Of a stretch of DNA of 15,453 nt, positions 1 through 6,649 are shown one piece after another. Every line of letters starts with the position of its first letter. The stretch's first letter is position 1. Position numbers and translations under genes: made by a program. The DNA is from Flavobacterium psychrophilum (lineage in GTDB: Bacteria > Bacteroidota > Bacteroidia > Flavobacteriales > Flavobacteriaceae). The notes beneath the pieces were generated by a model, which saw nothing but the letters and a program-made list of their open reading frames with translations, was not told where the DNA came from and ran no database searches. The DNA is taken from assembly GCA_020720185.1 (NCBI GenBank), contig DYPB01000031.1:1-15453 (forward strand). The letters run 5' to 3'.

Positions 1-66
1 AGTATTTTATCGGCTTTTGCAAGTTTTTTGAAATATGCAAAATTATTAGAATTGAATAAAAAATAA
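1..66 (+). CDS. C-terminal fragment of an unidentified protein (5' end outside window)
   Basis: From the first base the plus strand reads 21 sense codons and then TAA at 64-66. The encoded tail is S-I-L-S-A-F-A-S-F-L-K-Y-A-K-L-L-E-L-N-K-K. It is hydrophobic at first and ends in lysines, as at the end of a final helix of a membrane or helical protein. It is too short to assign a family. The frame could be chance, but the clean ending just before an intergenic region supports a real gene end. It converges with the tRNA-Thr gene on the other strand. Confidence 0.4.
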   Translation, partial: SILSAFASFLKYAKLLELNKK

Positions 67-86
67 GAAGGTAATAGCATAAAATC

Positions 87-119
87 AAAAAAGCCACCAC
101 ATTACTGTGATGGCTTTTT
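87..119 (-). terminator. Intrinsic terminator downstream of tRNA-Thr
   Basis: A 13-nt arm (107-119) pairs with 88-100 around a 6-nt loop. Read on the minus strand the stem is fully paired with one G-U wobble and is followed by T residues; on the plus strand the same position is a C-A mismatch. It therefore suits minus-strand transcripts such as the tRNA better, though it may also stop the plus-strand gene ending at 66. Confidence 0.75.
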
Positions 120-165
120 CTTATTAACAACTTTAAAACCAATCCCTATGAAAAACAAGATTGAG

Positions 166-239
166 AGCCGGCGGAGGGACTCGAACCCACGACCTGCTGA
201 TTACAAATCAGCTGCTCTAGCCAACTGAGCTACGCTGGC
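166..239 (-). tRNA. tRNA-Thr (anticodon UGU)
   Basis: The minus strand folds into a complete cloverleaf: a 7-bp acceptor (233-239 with 167-173), a D arm with TAGCTCAG, an anticodon stem GCTGA/TCAGC around the loop TTTGTAA, a five-base variable loop and a T arm with TTCGAGT. The anticodon TGT reads threonine ACN codons. The discriminator base is U, and CCA is not encoded. Two helix mismatches are visible: A4 opposite C69 in the acceptor and U50 opposite U64 in the T stem. The anticodon arm is perfect and the gene has a near-ideal promoter, so I treat it as functional. Confidence 0.95.
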
Positions 240-257
240 GGGATAAATATTATGGTG

Positions 258-288
258 CAAATATAATCTTGATTTTTTAATTTCCAAA
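258..288 (-). promoter_or_regulatory. Bacteroidota-type promoter for tRNA-Thr
   Basis: On the minus strand TTTG (285-288) is followed after exactly 19 nt by TATATTTG (258-265). This matches the known Bacteroidota primary sigma consensus (TTTG, about 19 nt, TAnnTTTG). The inferred start near 252 leaves a leader of about a dozen nucleotides before the mature tRNA. Confidence 0.8.
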
Positions 289-317
289 ATTTTTAATGCA
301 CTTTTTTACATTTTTTT

Positions 318-587
318 TTAGTTTAATTCGTTAATTTTAGCAACTATTTGATTTGCAGCTTGTTCTAATTCAACTCCAATTTGTTTAAAATGTGATTTTT
401 TATTTTCAATGTTTTTTGCATTGACTTTTGTAATCAAATCATCAAAAATTGATATTGCTTCGTCGATTAATGCGTTAGTTTGTGGAGTTGGATGTCCTGT
501 TGTTGATATTTCAAACAAATAGACTGCCTCTATAATATCTCCTAAAACATAATTAATGTCTTTTTTTAAATTTTTAACATTTGCCAT
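318..587 (-). CDS. Conserved hypothetical protein, 89 aa, cytosolic and helical
   Basis: I do not recognise a named domain. The protein starts M-A-N-V-K-N-L-K-K-D and alternates hydrophobic and charged residues in a way that suggests a small all-helical bundle. There is no signal peptide, membrane segment, cysteine or metal motif. A short turn-like stretch T-G-H-P-T-P-Q-T (about residues 30-37) separates an N-terminal helix from the C-terminal helices. The wording of the N-terminus resembles small hypothetical proteins that I recall from Bacteroidota, but I could not check this. It lies downstream of manA on the same strand, with its own -7 element in the 58-nt gap, so it can be transcribed alone or by read-through. 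Confidence 0.8.
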   Translation of the reverse strand: MANVKNLKKDINYVLGDIIEAVYLFEISTTGHPTPQTNALIDEAISIFDDLITKVNAKNIENKKSHFKQIGVELEQAANQIVAKINELN

Positions 588-615
588 TTTTTTTCTTTTT
601 TTTTAAATTTGGATG

Positions 616-623
616 CAAAAATA
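616..623 (-). promoter_or_regulatory. Putative -7 element upstream of the 89-aa gene
   Basis: The minus strand reads TATTTTTG, a perfect TAnnTTTG box, 28 nt before the start codon at 587. No TTTG is seen at the expected distance upstream, where manA ends, so only half of the promoter is supported. Confidence 0.45.
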
Positions 624-645
624 CAATTAAACTTTTAATTATTTG

Positions 646-1608
646 CTACGAAATGTAAATTTCTAATAATGATGCTATTCCATTGACTTCGAAATTAGTA
701 ATTTGTGCTGGAACTAAAATAGTATCACCTTTTTTATATTGGAAAGTTTCATTATTGGCAATAAGACTAAAATTACCATCGATACACATATAGACCGTAA
801 ATGATTCTGTGCTTTTTTCGAAATTTACTTTTCCATTAAGAGGAATAAAATTTGTTGTAAAATATTTACAATCAATTATTTTATTTGTTTTATTTTCTTC
901 TTTTTTATAGTCTCTTTGGGCATCAACCTTGTTGTAATTTATAGCATCAAGTGCTAAATCATTATGTAATTCTCTTTCATTACCATCTGAATCTTTACGA
1001 TTAAAATCATATATTCGATAAGTAATATCTGAGGTTTGTTGAATTTCGGCAACTATCATTCCTGCTCCAATTGCATGAATTGTTCCTGTTTCGAGCATAA
1101 AAACATCAGCTTTTTTAACATTTATTTGATCTAATAACTCTAGTAATGATTTATTTTTTAAATTACTAACATATTCATCGGCATTAGAATTTTCTTTAAA
1201 TCCGACAATAATTCTTGCATTTTCATCTGCTTGCATAATGTACCACATTTCTGTTTTACCAAAAGAATTGTGTCTTTTTGCTGCTAATTCATCGTTTGGA
1301 TGCACCTGAATAGATAAGTCTTGTTGGGCATCTAAAAATTTAAATAGTAATGGAAATTTTTTACCAAATTGCTTATATACAGCAGTTCCTAAAATTTCAT
1401 TAGGATATTCTGAAATTAATTGATTCAGGTTTTTATCTTTAAAAAAGCCATTATTAATAATACTTACATCATTTGGCACTGTTGATATTTCCCAACTTTC
1501 TCCGGTTTTTTCACTTAAGATTTGTTTGTTAAAAACCGTTTTTAGTTTTGTTCCTCCCCAAATTCTATCTTTGAAAATAGGGTTGAATGTTAATGGGTAA
1601 AATTGCAT
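646..1608 (-). CDS. manA: Mannose-6-phosphate isomerase, class I (short form)
   Basis: This zinc enzyme interconverts fructose 6-phosphate and mannose 6-phosphate in the cytosol, feeding GDP-mannose and glycan synthesis or mannose catabolism. The cupin-type zinc ligands are all visible: Gln101 and His103 in S-I-Q-V-H-P-N-D, Glu120 in G-K-T-E-M-W-Y and His178 in G-T-I-H-A-I-G-A-G. The catalytic arginine is probably Arg198 in Y-R-I-Y-D-F-N-R. At 320 aa it matches the short bacterial form rather than the roughly 390-aa enterobacterial form. The N-terminus (M-Q-F-Y-P-L-T-F-N-P) is typical. It is the last gene of the idi cluster: only 3 nt separate its start from the stop of the pterin synthase gene, which suggests translational coupling. 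Confidence 0.95.
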   Translation of the reverse strand: MQFYPLTFNPIFKDRIWGGTKLKTVFNKQILSEKTGESWEISTVPNDVSIINNGFFKDKNLNQLISEYPNEILGTAVYKQFGKKFPLLFKFLDAQQDLSIQVHPNDELAAKRHNSFGKTEMWYIMQADENARIIVGFKENSNADEYVSNLKNKSLLELLDQINVKKADVFMLETGTIHAIGAGMIVAEIQQTSDITYRIYDFNRKDSDGNERELHNDLALDAINYNKVDAQRDYKKEENKTNKIIDCKYFTTNFIPLNGKVNFEKSTESFTVYMCIDGNFSLIANNETFQYKKGDTILVPAQITNFEVNGIASLLEIYIS

Positions 1609-1611
1609 AAT

Positions 1612-2019
1612 CTATCCTTTAAAAGTTACAAAATTTCTTGGAGTTTCGTATAAAACTACCTCCAAATCATGTTCGGTTTTAATTCTTTTTCTAATTTTAT
1701 TCCAAATTACAACAACAATATTCTCAGCAGTTGGGTTTAAGTTTTCAAATTCTGGACAATCTATATTCAAGTTTTTATGATCAAAAGGATTCTCAACTTC
1801 TTCTGTTATAATGTTGGCTAATATTTTAGCATCTATTACAAAACCAGTTTCTGGATCAATTACTCCTGTTACAGAAACGATTAATTCATAATTATGTCCA
1901 TGAAAATTTGGGTTATTGCATTTACCAAAAATGGCTTCGTTTTTTTCAAAATTCCAATCCTTTCTATACAAACGATGTGCAGCATTAAAATGTGCTTTTC
2001 TTGAAATTGTAACTCTCAT
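1612..2019 (-). CDS. 6-pyruvoyl-tetrahydropterin synthase / QueD family protein
   Basis: This T-fold enzyme family acts on 7,8-dihydroneopterin triphosphate, giving 6-pyruvoyl-tetrahydropterin (biopterin route) or 6-carboxy-tetrahydropterin (QueD, queuosine route). Zinc ligands are His15 (F-N-A-A-H-R-L), His40 and His42 (F-H-G-H-N-Y). The catalytic cysteine is Cys34, with Asp80-His81 in N-P-F-D-H-K-N-L and the pterin-anchoring Glu125 in L-Y-E-T. The spacing is C-x5-H-G-H, as in animal pyruvoyl-tetrahydropterin synthase, not the C-x3-H-G-H of typical QueD, so the product is uncertain and I give no symbol. At 135 aa it has normal length. It sits between idi (25 nt upstream) and manA (3 nt downstream), in a three-gene unit of mixed function. 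Confidence 0.92.
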   Translation of the reverse strand: MRVTISRKAHFNAAHRLYRKDWNFEKNEAIFGKCNNPNFHGHNYELIVSVTGVIDPETGFVIDAKILANIITEEVENPFDHKNLNIDCPEFENLNPTAENIVVVIWNKIRKRIKTEHDLEVVLYETPRNFVTFKG

Positions 2020-2044
2020 ATTATTCTTATTAATTGTATTTTGA

Positions 2045-2569
2045 CTAATGGTTTTGTTCTAAAAAATGATAAAATTCTTCAAATATAATTTTAAACCAAA
2101 TGGTATAAAAATCAGGATTAGTAATTATATCTTTCTTTATATCTTCTATTTTCATCCATTTCCAATTTTCAACTTCATCCTTATTTATATTCGGATTACC
2201 ATTAAAATATCCTATCATAACATGGTCTAACTCATGCTCTGTCAATCCGTTATCAAATGGTGCTTTATAAATAAAATGAAATAATTCTTTCAAATTTACT
2301 TTAAACCCCATTTCCTCCATTAATCGTCGGGAACCTGCTTCAATATTAGTTTCTCCTTCTCGCTGATGACTACAACAGGTATTTGTCCACAATAAAGGCG
2401 AATGGTATTTAGATTGAGCTCGTTGTTGCAACATAATTTCATTATTATTATTTAAAATAAAAACTGAAAATGCTCGATGCAAAACTGCTTTTTGATGTGC
2501 TTCGAGCTTGTTCATCAAACCTATTTGCTCATCTTTTTCATTTACTAAAATAACTTTTTCTTCTTTCAT
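2045..2569 (-). CDS. idi: Isopentenyl-diphosphate delta-isomerase, type 1
   Basis: This enzyme interconverts isopentenyl and dimethylallyl diphosphate, the building blocks of quinone tails, undecaprenyl phosphate and carotenoids. It is a Nudix-fold protein of 174 aa, close to the E. coli enzyme in length. The expected residues are all seen: metal-binding His25, His31 and His68, the active-site cysteine Cys66 in W-T-N-T-C-C-S-H, and the acidic pair Glu111 and Glu113 in T-E-H-E-L. The Nudix-like helix follows as G-E-T-N-I-E-A-G-S-R-R-L-M-E-E-M-G (about 72-88). It is the first gene of the idi, pterin synthase, manA unit. Its start codon lies only 8 nt past a TAnnTTTG box, so the transcript may carry almost no leader. 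Confidence 0.96.
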   Translation of the reverse strand: MKEEKVILVNEKDEQIGLMNKLEAHQKAVLHRAFSVFILNNNNEIMLQQRAQSKYHSPLLWTNTCCSHQREGETNIEAGSRRLMEEMGFKVNLKELFHFIYKAPFDNGLTEHELDHVMIGYFNGNPNINKDEVENWKWMKIEDIKKDIITNPDFYTIWFKIIFEEFYHFLEQNH

Positions 2570-2577
2570 ATATTTTA

Positions 2578-2607
2578 CAAAAATACGAAAAAAGAAACCG
2601 TTTCAAA
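2578..2607 (-). promoter_or_regulatory. Bacteroidota-type promoter for the idi cluster
   Basis: On the minus strand TTTG (2604-2607) and TATTTTTG (2578-2585) are separated by 18 nt. The next start codon is at 2569, so transcription probably begins only a few bases before ATG. Confidence 0.65.
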
Positions 2608-2668
2608 GCATTATAATACTTTATGATAAATTTAACATTTTATGAACTTAAAGCTTATTTCTTTTCTG

Positions 2669-2676
2669 TAATTTTG
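2669..2676 (+). promoter_or_regulatory. Putative -7 element for the msrBA-lpxK unit
   Basis: TAATTTTG fits TAnnTTTG and lies 47 nt before the msrBA start, in the divergent gap shared with idi. No clear TTTG is seen about 19 nt upstream, so support is partial. Confidence 0.4.
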
Positions 2677-2723
2677 AAATGTGTTGTTTTATAAATCAAT
2701 TTTAAATTTTAAATAAAAATAGA

Positions 2724-3839
2724 ATGAAAAAAAATCAAATCTTAAACCTATTTTTACTGCTTAATTTTTTTGCTCTTAATTCTTGTGGACAAAATAATAA
2801 TGAAAATAATAATTATAAATCTAAAAAAATGGAAAAAAGTCTCTCAAAACCCGAAAACCCTTACTATTCTAATACCGATACTACAAAATTAAATATTTCG
2901 GACGATGAATGGAAGAAAGTGCTTTCGCCAGATTTATATGCCGTTTCAAGAAATGCTGATACAGAAAGAGCTTTTACTGGAAAGTTGTGGAATAGCGAAG
3001 CTAAAGGAACCTACTTTTGTGCGGCTTGTGGTAATAAATTATTTAAATCAAATCAAAAATTTGCAAGTTCTTGTGGTTGGCCAAGTTTTTTTGAGCAAGA
3101 CAACAAAGAAAGTATTTTTTACAAACCAGATAATTCTTATGGAATGAAACGCACAGAAGCCCTTTGTGGCAGATGCAACGGACATTTAGGGCATCTTTTT
3201 GATGATGGACCAGAACCAACAGGGAAAAGATATTGTATGAATTCGATTGCTTTAGATTTTGTTCCAGATAACAAAAATGTTGCATCAATTTCTGAAGGAA
3301 ATCTTGAAACCATAACTCTTGCAGGTGGTTGCTATTGGTGTGTAGAGGCTGTCTATGAACAACTTGATGGTGTAAAAACTGTTGAATCAGGATTTTGTGG
3401 CGGAACTGTAGAAAATCCTACATATAAAGAAGTTTGTCAAGGAGATACGGGGCATGCAGAAGTAGTTCAGATTATTTATGACAATAAAAAAACTAATTTA
3501 GATGAGATTTTAAAAGTTTTTTTTACGGTACACGACCCAACAACATTAAATCGACAAGGTGAAGATATTGGTACTCAATACCGTTCTTCTATTTTCTATA
3601 ATAATGAAAGACAAAAGCAAACAGCATCTGAAATAATTAAAAAATTAAATGACGAGAAGGTATATCCAAATCCAATTGTTACAAAATTAGAGAAATTAGA
3701 AAAATTCTATAAAGCAGAAGATTATCACCAAAATTATTATCAACAAAATCAAGAACAAGGCTATTGCAAAATGGTAATTCGTCCAAAATTAGATAAATTC
3801 GAAAAGATTTTTAAAGATAGGCTTAAGAAAAATAATTAA
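2724..3839 (+). CDS. msrBA: Lipoprotein MsrB-MsrA bifunctional methionine sulfoxide reductase
   Basis: This two-domain enzyme repairs oxidised methionine: MsrB reduces the R form and MsrA the S form. The N-terminus is a lipoprotein signal (lipobox A-L-N-S-C, lipidated Cys21) followed by an Asn-rich tether, so the enzyme should sit on a membrane outside the cytoplasm. The MsrB domain spans about 58-182. It has zinc cysteines 99, 102, 148 and 151, a probable resolving Cys117 in S-C-G-W-P-S-F, and catalytic Cys171 in R-Y-C-M-N-S. The MsrA domain spans about 195-365. It has catalytic Cys203 in G-G-C-Y-W-C, D-T-G-H-A-E-V-V, and a C-terminal G-Y-C (Cys348). In G-C-Y-W-C a second cysteine (206) replaces the commoner glycine. 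The order is MsrB then MsrA, the reverse of many fused Msr proteins. lpxK follows 18 nt later on the same strand. Confidence 0.95.
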   Translation: MKKNQILNLFLLLNFFALNSCGQNNNENNNYKSKKMEKSLSKPENPYYSNTDTTKLNISDDEWKKVLSPDLYAVSRNADTERAFTGKLWNSEAKGTYFCAACGNKLFKSNQKFASSCGWPSFFEQDNKESIFYKPDNSYGMKRTEALCGRCNGHLGHLFDDGPEPTGKRYCMNSIALDFVPDNKNVASISEGNLETITLAGGCYWCVEAVYEQLDGVKTVESGFCGGTVENPTYKEVCQGDTGHAEVVQIIYDNKKTNLDEILKVFFTVHDPTTLNRQGEDIGTQYRSSIFYNNERQKQTASEIIKKLNDEKVYPNPIVTKLEKLEKFYKAEDYHQNYYQQNQEQGYCKMVIRPKLDKFEKIFKDRLKKNN

Positions 3840-3857
3840 TTTTCTTAATTTCGTAAG

Positions 3858-4895
3858 ATGATTTTTTTAAGAAAAATATTGTTTCCATTTGCTGTTTTAT
3901 ATGGTTTAATTACTTTATTCCGTAATTTTTTATTTGATAATAATATTTTAAAATCTACATCTTTTGATGTTCCAATTATTGCAGTTGGCAATTTAAGTGT
4001 TGGAGGAACTGGAAAAACACCTCAAATTGAATACTTAATTAATTTATTATCAAATAATTATGATATTGCGACTTTAAGTAGGGGGTATAAACGAGACTCA
4101 AAAGGATTTATACTTGCAGATTCTAAAAGTGATGCTAAAAAACTTGGAGATGAACCATATCAATTTTATAAAAAATTTCAGAATATTCAAGTTGCCGTTG
4201 ATGCTGACAGAACAAATGGAATTAAACAACTGTTAAAACAAAATCAAAAACCAACTATTATTTTGCTTGACGATGCCTATCAGCATAGAAAAGTTAAAGC
4301 TGGTTTCTATATCTTATTAACTGCTTATTCTGATTTATTTTATGATGATTTTATGCTTCCAACAGGAAATTTAAGAGAATATAAAAATGGTTGTAAGCGT
4401 GCGGATGCTATAATTGTTACTAAATGTCCTGAAAATTTATCCCAACAAAATCAAAATGAAATTGAAGTAAAAATAAATAAATATTTAAAAAAATATGTTC
4501 CAATATTTTTTACTTCAATACAATATGATAACGAAGTTTTTTCTAATAAGGATAAACTTAAAATTATAGATATTTCAAATCACAGGAAAGTTTTATTAGC
4601 AGGAATTGCAAAACCAGAACTATTTTTTAGTTATCTTAAATCAAAAAATGATATTATTTTAAAATATTCTGACCATCATAATTTTACAGATGATGAAATT
4701 ATTGAAATAAAAAATAAAGCACAAAATAATATAATTATCACAACTGAAAAAGATTTTGTACGGTTAAATGAAAGTATTTTAAAAAATAAACTTTATTATT
4801 TACCAATAAAAAGTAATTTTTTACAAAAAAAAGAAACCTTCAACAATCTAATAATCAATTATATAGAAAATAAATTACCTGAAATGAAAAAATAA
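3858..4895 (+). CDS. lpxK: Tetraacyldisaccharide 4'-kinase
   Basis: LpxK phosphorylates the 4' position of the tetraacyl disaccharide-1-phosphate to make lipid IVA, an essential lipid A step at the inner membrane. A hydrophobic N-terminal helix (about residues 8-27) fits its membrane-bound character. The P-loop is G-N-L-S-V-G-G-T-G-K-T-P (44-55, Lys53), followed by L-S-R-G-Y-K-R (73-79), G-D-E-P (97-100) and the catalytic/Walker-B-like D-D-A-Y-Q-H-R (138-144). At 345 aa it has the usual length. The C-terminal part is rich in Lys, Asn and Ile but aligns in kind with the family (S-D-H-H-N-F-T near the middle, T-T-E-K-D-F-V-R later). It is probably cotranscribed with msrBA, 18 nt upstream. Confidence 0.96.
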   Translation: MIFLRKILFPFAVLYGLITLFRNFLFDNNILKSTSFDVPIIAVGNLSVGGTGKTPQIEYLINLLSNNYDIATLSRGYKRDSKGFILADSKSDAKKLGDEPYQFYKKFQNIQVAVDADRTNGIKQLLKQNQKPTIILLDDAYQHRKVKAGFYILLTAYSDLFYDDFMLPTGNLREYKNGCKRADAIIVTKCPENLSQQNQNEIEVKINKYLKKYVPIFFTSIQYDNEVFSNKDKLKIIDISNHRKVLLAGIAKPELFFSYLKSKNDIILKYSDHHNFTDDEIIEIKNKAQNNIIITTEKDFVRLNESILKNKLYYLPIKSNFLQKKETFNNLIINYIENKLPEMKK

Positions 4896-4914
4896 TTATC
4901 TTTTTTGTAATAAT

Positions 4915-4938
4915 TTCTATAAATCCTCCGTTATAGAA
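4915..4938. repeat. 8-bp inverted repeat between lpxK and the TonB-family gene
   Basis: TTCTATAA (4915-4922) and TTATAGAA (4931-4938) form a perfect but A/T-rich stem around the loop ATCCTCCG. No T-tract follows on either strand, so it is a poor intrinsic terminator. It could be an operator or chance in AT-rich DNA. I see nothing else of note in 4896-4992 apart from generally AT-rich promoter-like sequence. Confidence 0.35.
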
Positions 4939-4992
4939 TAAAAAAACAAAGCTTATGCAGCATTTATACTTAACCAATTAAATATTTTTATT

Positions 4993-5802
4993 ATGAAAAG
5001 TGTTAGTATTTTTGAAAAAAGATGGATTGACCTTGTTTTTGAAGGTAAAAACAAATCCTATGGTGCGTATCAATTACGCAATGAGAATTCCAAAACTTCT
5101 TTAAAAGCATTCTTGTTTGGAGTCTTATTTATGGCTTCGTTATCAGGTTTGGGATTAGGTTTGAGTTCATTTGGTGAAATTCCAAAAACTCCTGACGATG
5201 TAGTTAATACAGTAATAAAACTTGATGATATACATTTCAATGAAATGAAACCGAATGAGCCTGTTGCTCTACCTACAGAAAAAGAGCCTGTTAAAAAAAC
5301 AGATGAGGCTGTTTTGAAAAATCCTGTAGTTGGAGTAAATCCTACAACTAATATTGTTGAAAATAAGGATTTACCAAAAACTCCAGTAGCTGAAAATGCT
5401 AACACAACAACTGGTACAGCAACCAATTTTCCTATAAATTCTGGGGGCGGAACAGATAATAATGAGTCAAAAAAAACTTTTACTGGTACAGCAACAACTG
5501 GAATGTTAGACAAACAGCCTGAATTTCCTGGTGGAATGGACAAATTTTACAGTTTTGTGGCAGCTAAATTTGAAAAACCAAACGAAGAAATTGACGGTAC
5601 TGTTAAAGTTATAGTTTCTTTTGTAATTGAACCAGATGGAACAATGACTGATATTATGGTTGCAAGAGATCCAGGTTATGGATTGGCAAAAGAAGCAATT
5701 AGAGTACTCAAATCATTGAAAATCAAATGGAATCCAGGTATAATTGATGGAGAAAAGGTGAGAACTGCATTCTCATTACCAATTGTTATAAAATTAGAAT
5801 AA
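4993..5802 (+). CDS. TonB-family energy transducer
   Basis: TonB proteins carry proton-motive energy from the inner membrane to outer-membrane receptors. The N-terminus carries the Bacteroidota pattern W-I-D-L-V-F-E-G-K-N-K-S-Y-G-A-Y-Q-L-R (11-29), then one membrane segment at about 38-60. A flexible periplasmic linker rich in Pro, Thr, Lys and Asn (about 62-168) follows. The C-terminal TonB domain (about 174-269) opens with Q-P-E-F-P-G-G-M and contains V-S-F-V-I-E-P-D-G-T and L-K-I-K-W-N-P-G. At 269 aa it has ordinary length. No exbB, exbD or receptor gene is adjacent, so it may be one of several TonB paralogues. A 14-bp direct repeat (5410-5423 and 5482-5495) encodes a repeated T-G-T-A-T in the linker. 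A strong terminator follows 16 nt after the stop. Confidence 0.93.
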   Translation: MKSVSIFEKRWIDLVFEGKNKSYGAYQLRNENSKTSLKAFLFGVLFMASLSGLGLGLSSFGEIPKTPDDVVNTVIKLDDIHFNEMKPNEPVALPTEKEPVKKTDEAVLKNPVVGVNPTTNIVENKDLPKTPVAENANTTTGTATNFPINSGGGTDNNESKKTFTGTATTGMLDKQPEFPGGMDKFYSFVAAKFEKPNEEIDGTVKVIVSFVIEPDGTMTDIMVARDPGYGLAKEAIRVLKSLKIKWNPGIIDGEKVRTAFSLPIVIKLE

Positions 5803-5817
5803 ACTAAAAACAATGCT

Positions 5818-5855
5818 AAAAAACTGTTAGAATTTTAAAATTCTAACAGTTTTTT
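5818..5855. terminator. Perfect 38-bp palindromic terminator, bidirectional
   Basis: The arms 5818-5836 and 5837-5855 are exact reverse complements. The outer A and T runs give a U-tract on either strand around a CTGTTAGAATTTT core. It closes the TonB-family gene on the plus strand and begins directly after the stop codon of the phnA remnant on the minus strand, so it probably served both genes. Confidence 0.9.
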
Positions 5856-6064
5856 TTATACTTTTTTAACAAATTCCGTACGCAAAACCATTGCAGTCTT
5901 ATTTACTCGGCAATTAATTTCGGCAGAATCGTCTGTCAAACGAATATATTTACCATTGTCTCTCGTTTAATTACATCAGATGAACCTTTAACTTTTAAAT
6001 CTTCGATAACCGATACTGAATCTCCATCGGCTAAAAGATTTCCATTATTTTCAAATTGTAATTC
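5856..6064 (-). pseudogene. phnA/yjdM remnant: C-terminal domain only, frameshifted
   Basis: The minus strand from 6064 encodes [17 protein letters not shown], then D-L-K-V-K-G-S-S and K-R-E-T-M, ending at TGA (5936-5938). A second frame from about 5954 continues with [15 protein letters not shown] and E-F-V-K-K-V, then TAA at 5856-5858. Joined, they match the C-terminal SH3-like domain of PhnA (YjdM), where the family reads roughly D-L-x-V-K-G...K-R-G-T-x-V-x-N-I-R-L...F-V-K-K. One lost base near 5951-5957 explains the break. The N-terminal zinc ribbon and the rest of the roughly 190-aa protein are missing, because the upstream gene's stop codon (6064-6066) touches the fragment. PhnA-family function is poorly defined despite its phosphonate-linked name. 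The family call is from remembered motifs. Confidence 0.8.
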
Positions 6065-6627
6065 TATCTAAATTGTTTATTTACAATATCATAGGAATAT
6101 TTTTTCTCTCCTTTTTTAGATTTCAAAATAATATCTCCAGTTTTTAATAATACCAATTCTGATCCTTCCGTTCGAGTTTTTTCTTGGGTTTCACTTGCTG
6201 CGGTTTTGCCTAACTGTACTTGTTCTGTAATTTTTGTAATTATTTGAGTGTTTGTACCTACTTCCGTTTTTGTAGCAGTATCATATATTTTTGAAAAATA
6301 GGTTGTTGCAACAGTAACTTTTTTAGGTTCGGTAGTTGTAATTATTTCAGTCCAAGTGATTAAATGTAAGGAGGTGTTTTTTATTGTAAATGGCATAATT
6401 TTACAATTCATTGGCATCGCATCAAAATTTGCTGGCTTTATATTTATTGTATCTTTTTTATTAATTGAAAGAAAAAAGTTTTTTTTAGAAATTTCAGCAG
6501 TAACGCTACCAATACCTGTTAGGAATATTGAACTTGATTTTTTTGCTGTTACTTTTTTCTTTTTTTGGCTAAAACTATTTACACTTGTAAATATAATTAA
6601 TAAGAGTAAAACTGTTTTTTTCATCAT
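6064..6627 (-). CDS. Exported hypothetical protein, 187 aa
   Basis: I do not recognise a family. A clear Sec signal peptide (M-M-K-K-T, a hydrophobic core at about 5-17, then V-N-S-F-S-Q) is followed by a lysine-rich stretch (22-30). The mature part is dominated by Thr, Lys, Ile and Val with alternating patterns, suggesting a beta-rich fold. It has one cysteine (in M-N-C-K-I) and no lipobox. Several segments, such as T-W-T-E-I-I-T-T-T and T-Q-I-I-T-K-I-T-E, look like exposed strands. Either of two adjacent ATGs (6627 or 6624) could be the start. The stop codon TAG directly abuts the phnA remnant, which hints that a rearrangement brought them together. A TAnnTTTG box lies 22 nt upstream. Confidence 0.75.
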   Translation of the reverse strand: MMKKTVLLLLIIFTSVNSFSQKKKKVTAKKSSSIFLTGIGSVTAEISKKNFFLSINKKDTINIKPANFDAMPMNCKIMPFTIKNTSLHLITWTEIITTTEPKKVTVATTYFSKIYDTATKTEVGTNTQIITKITEQVQLGKTAASETQEKTRTEGSELVLLKTGDIILKSKKGEKKYSYDIVNKQFR

Positions 6628-6649
6628 AAATAAAGTTAAATTTGTTTCT

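Noticed and set aside
5410..5495. The 14-bp direct repeat in the TonB-family gene as a mobile-element footprint
   Set aside because: It lies in frame in a flexible linker and encodes the same short peptide twice, as expected of slippage or linker repetition. There is no transposase or inverted terminal repeat.
5070..5543. A 157-codon open frame on the minus strand across the TonB-family gene
   Set aside because: It is antisense to a gene with clear TonB features. Its Ser/Val/Phe/Pro-rich composition is what the reverse of a Lys/Thr/Glu/Pro linker gives, and it shows no family motif.
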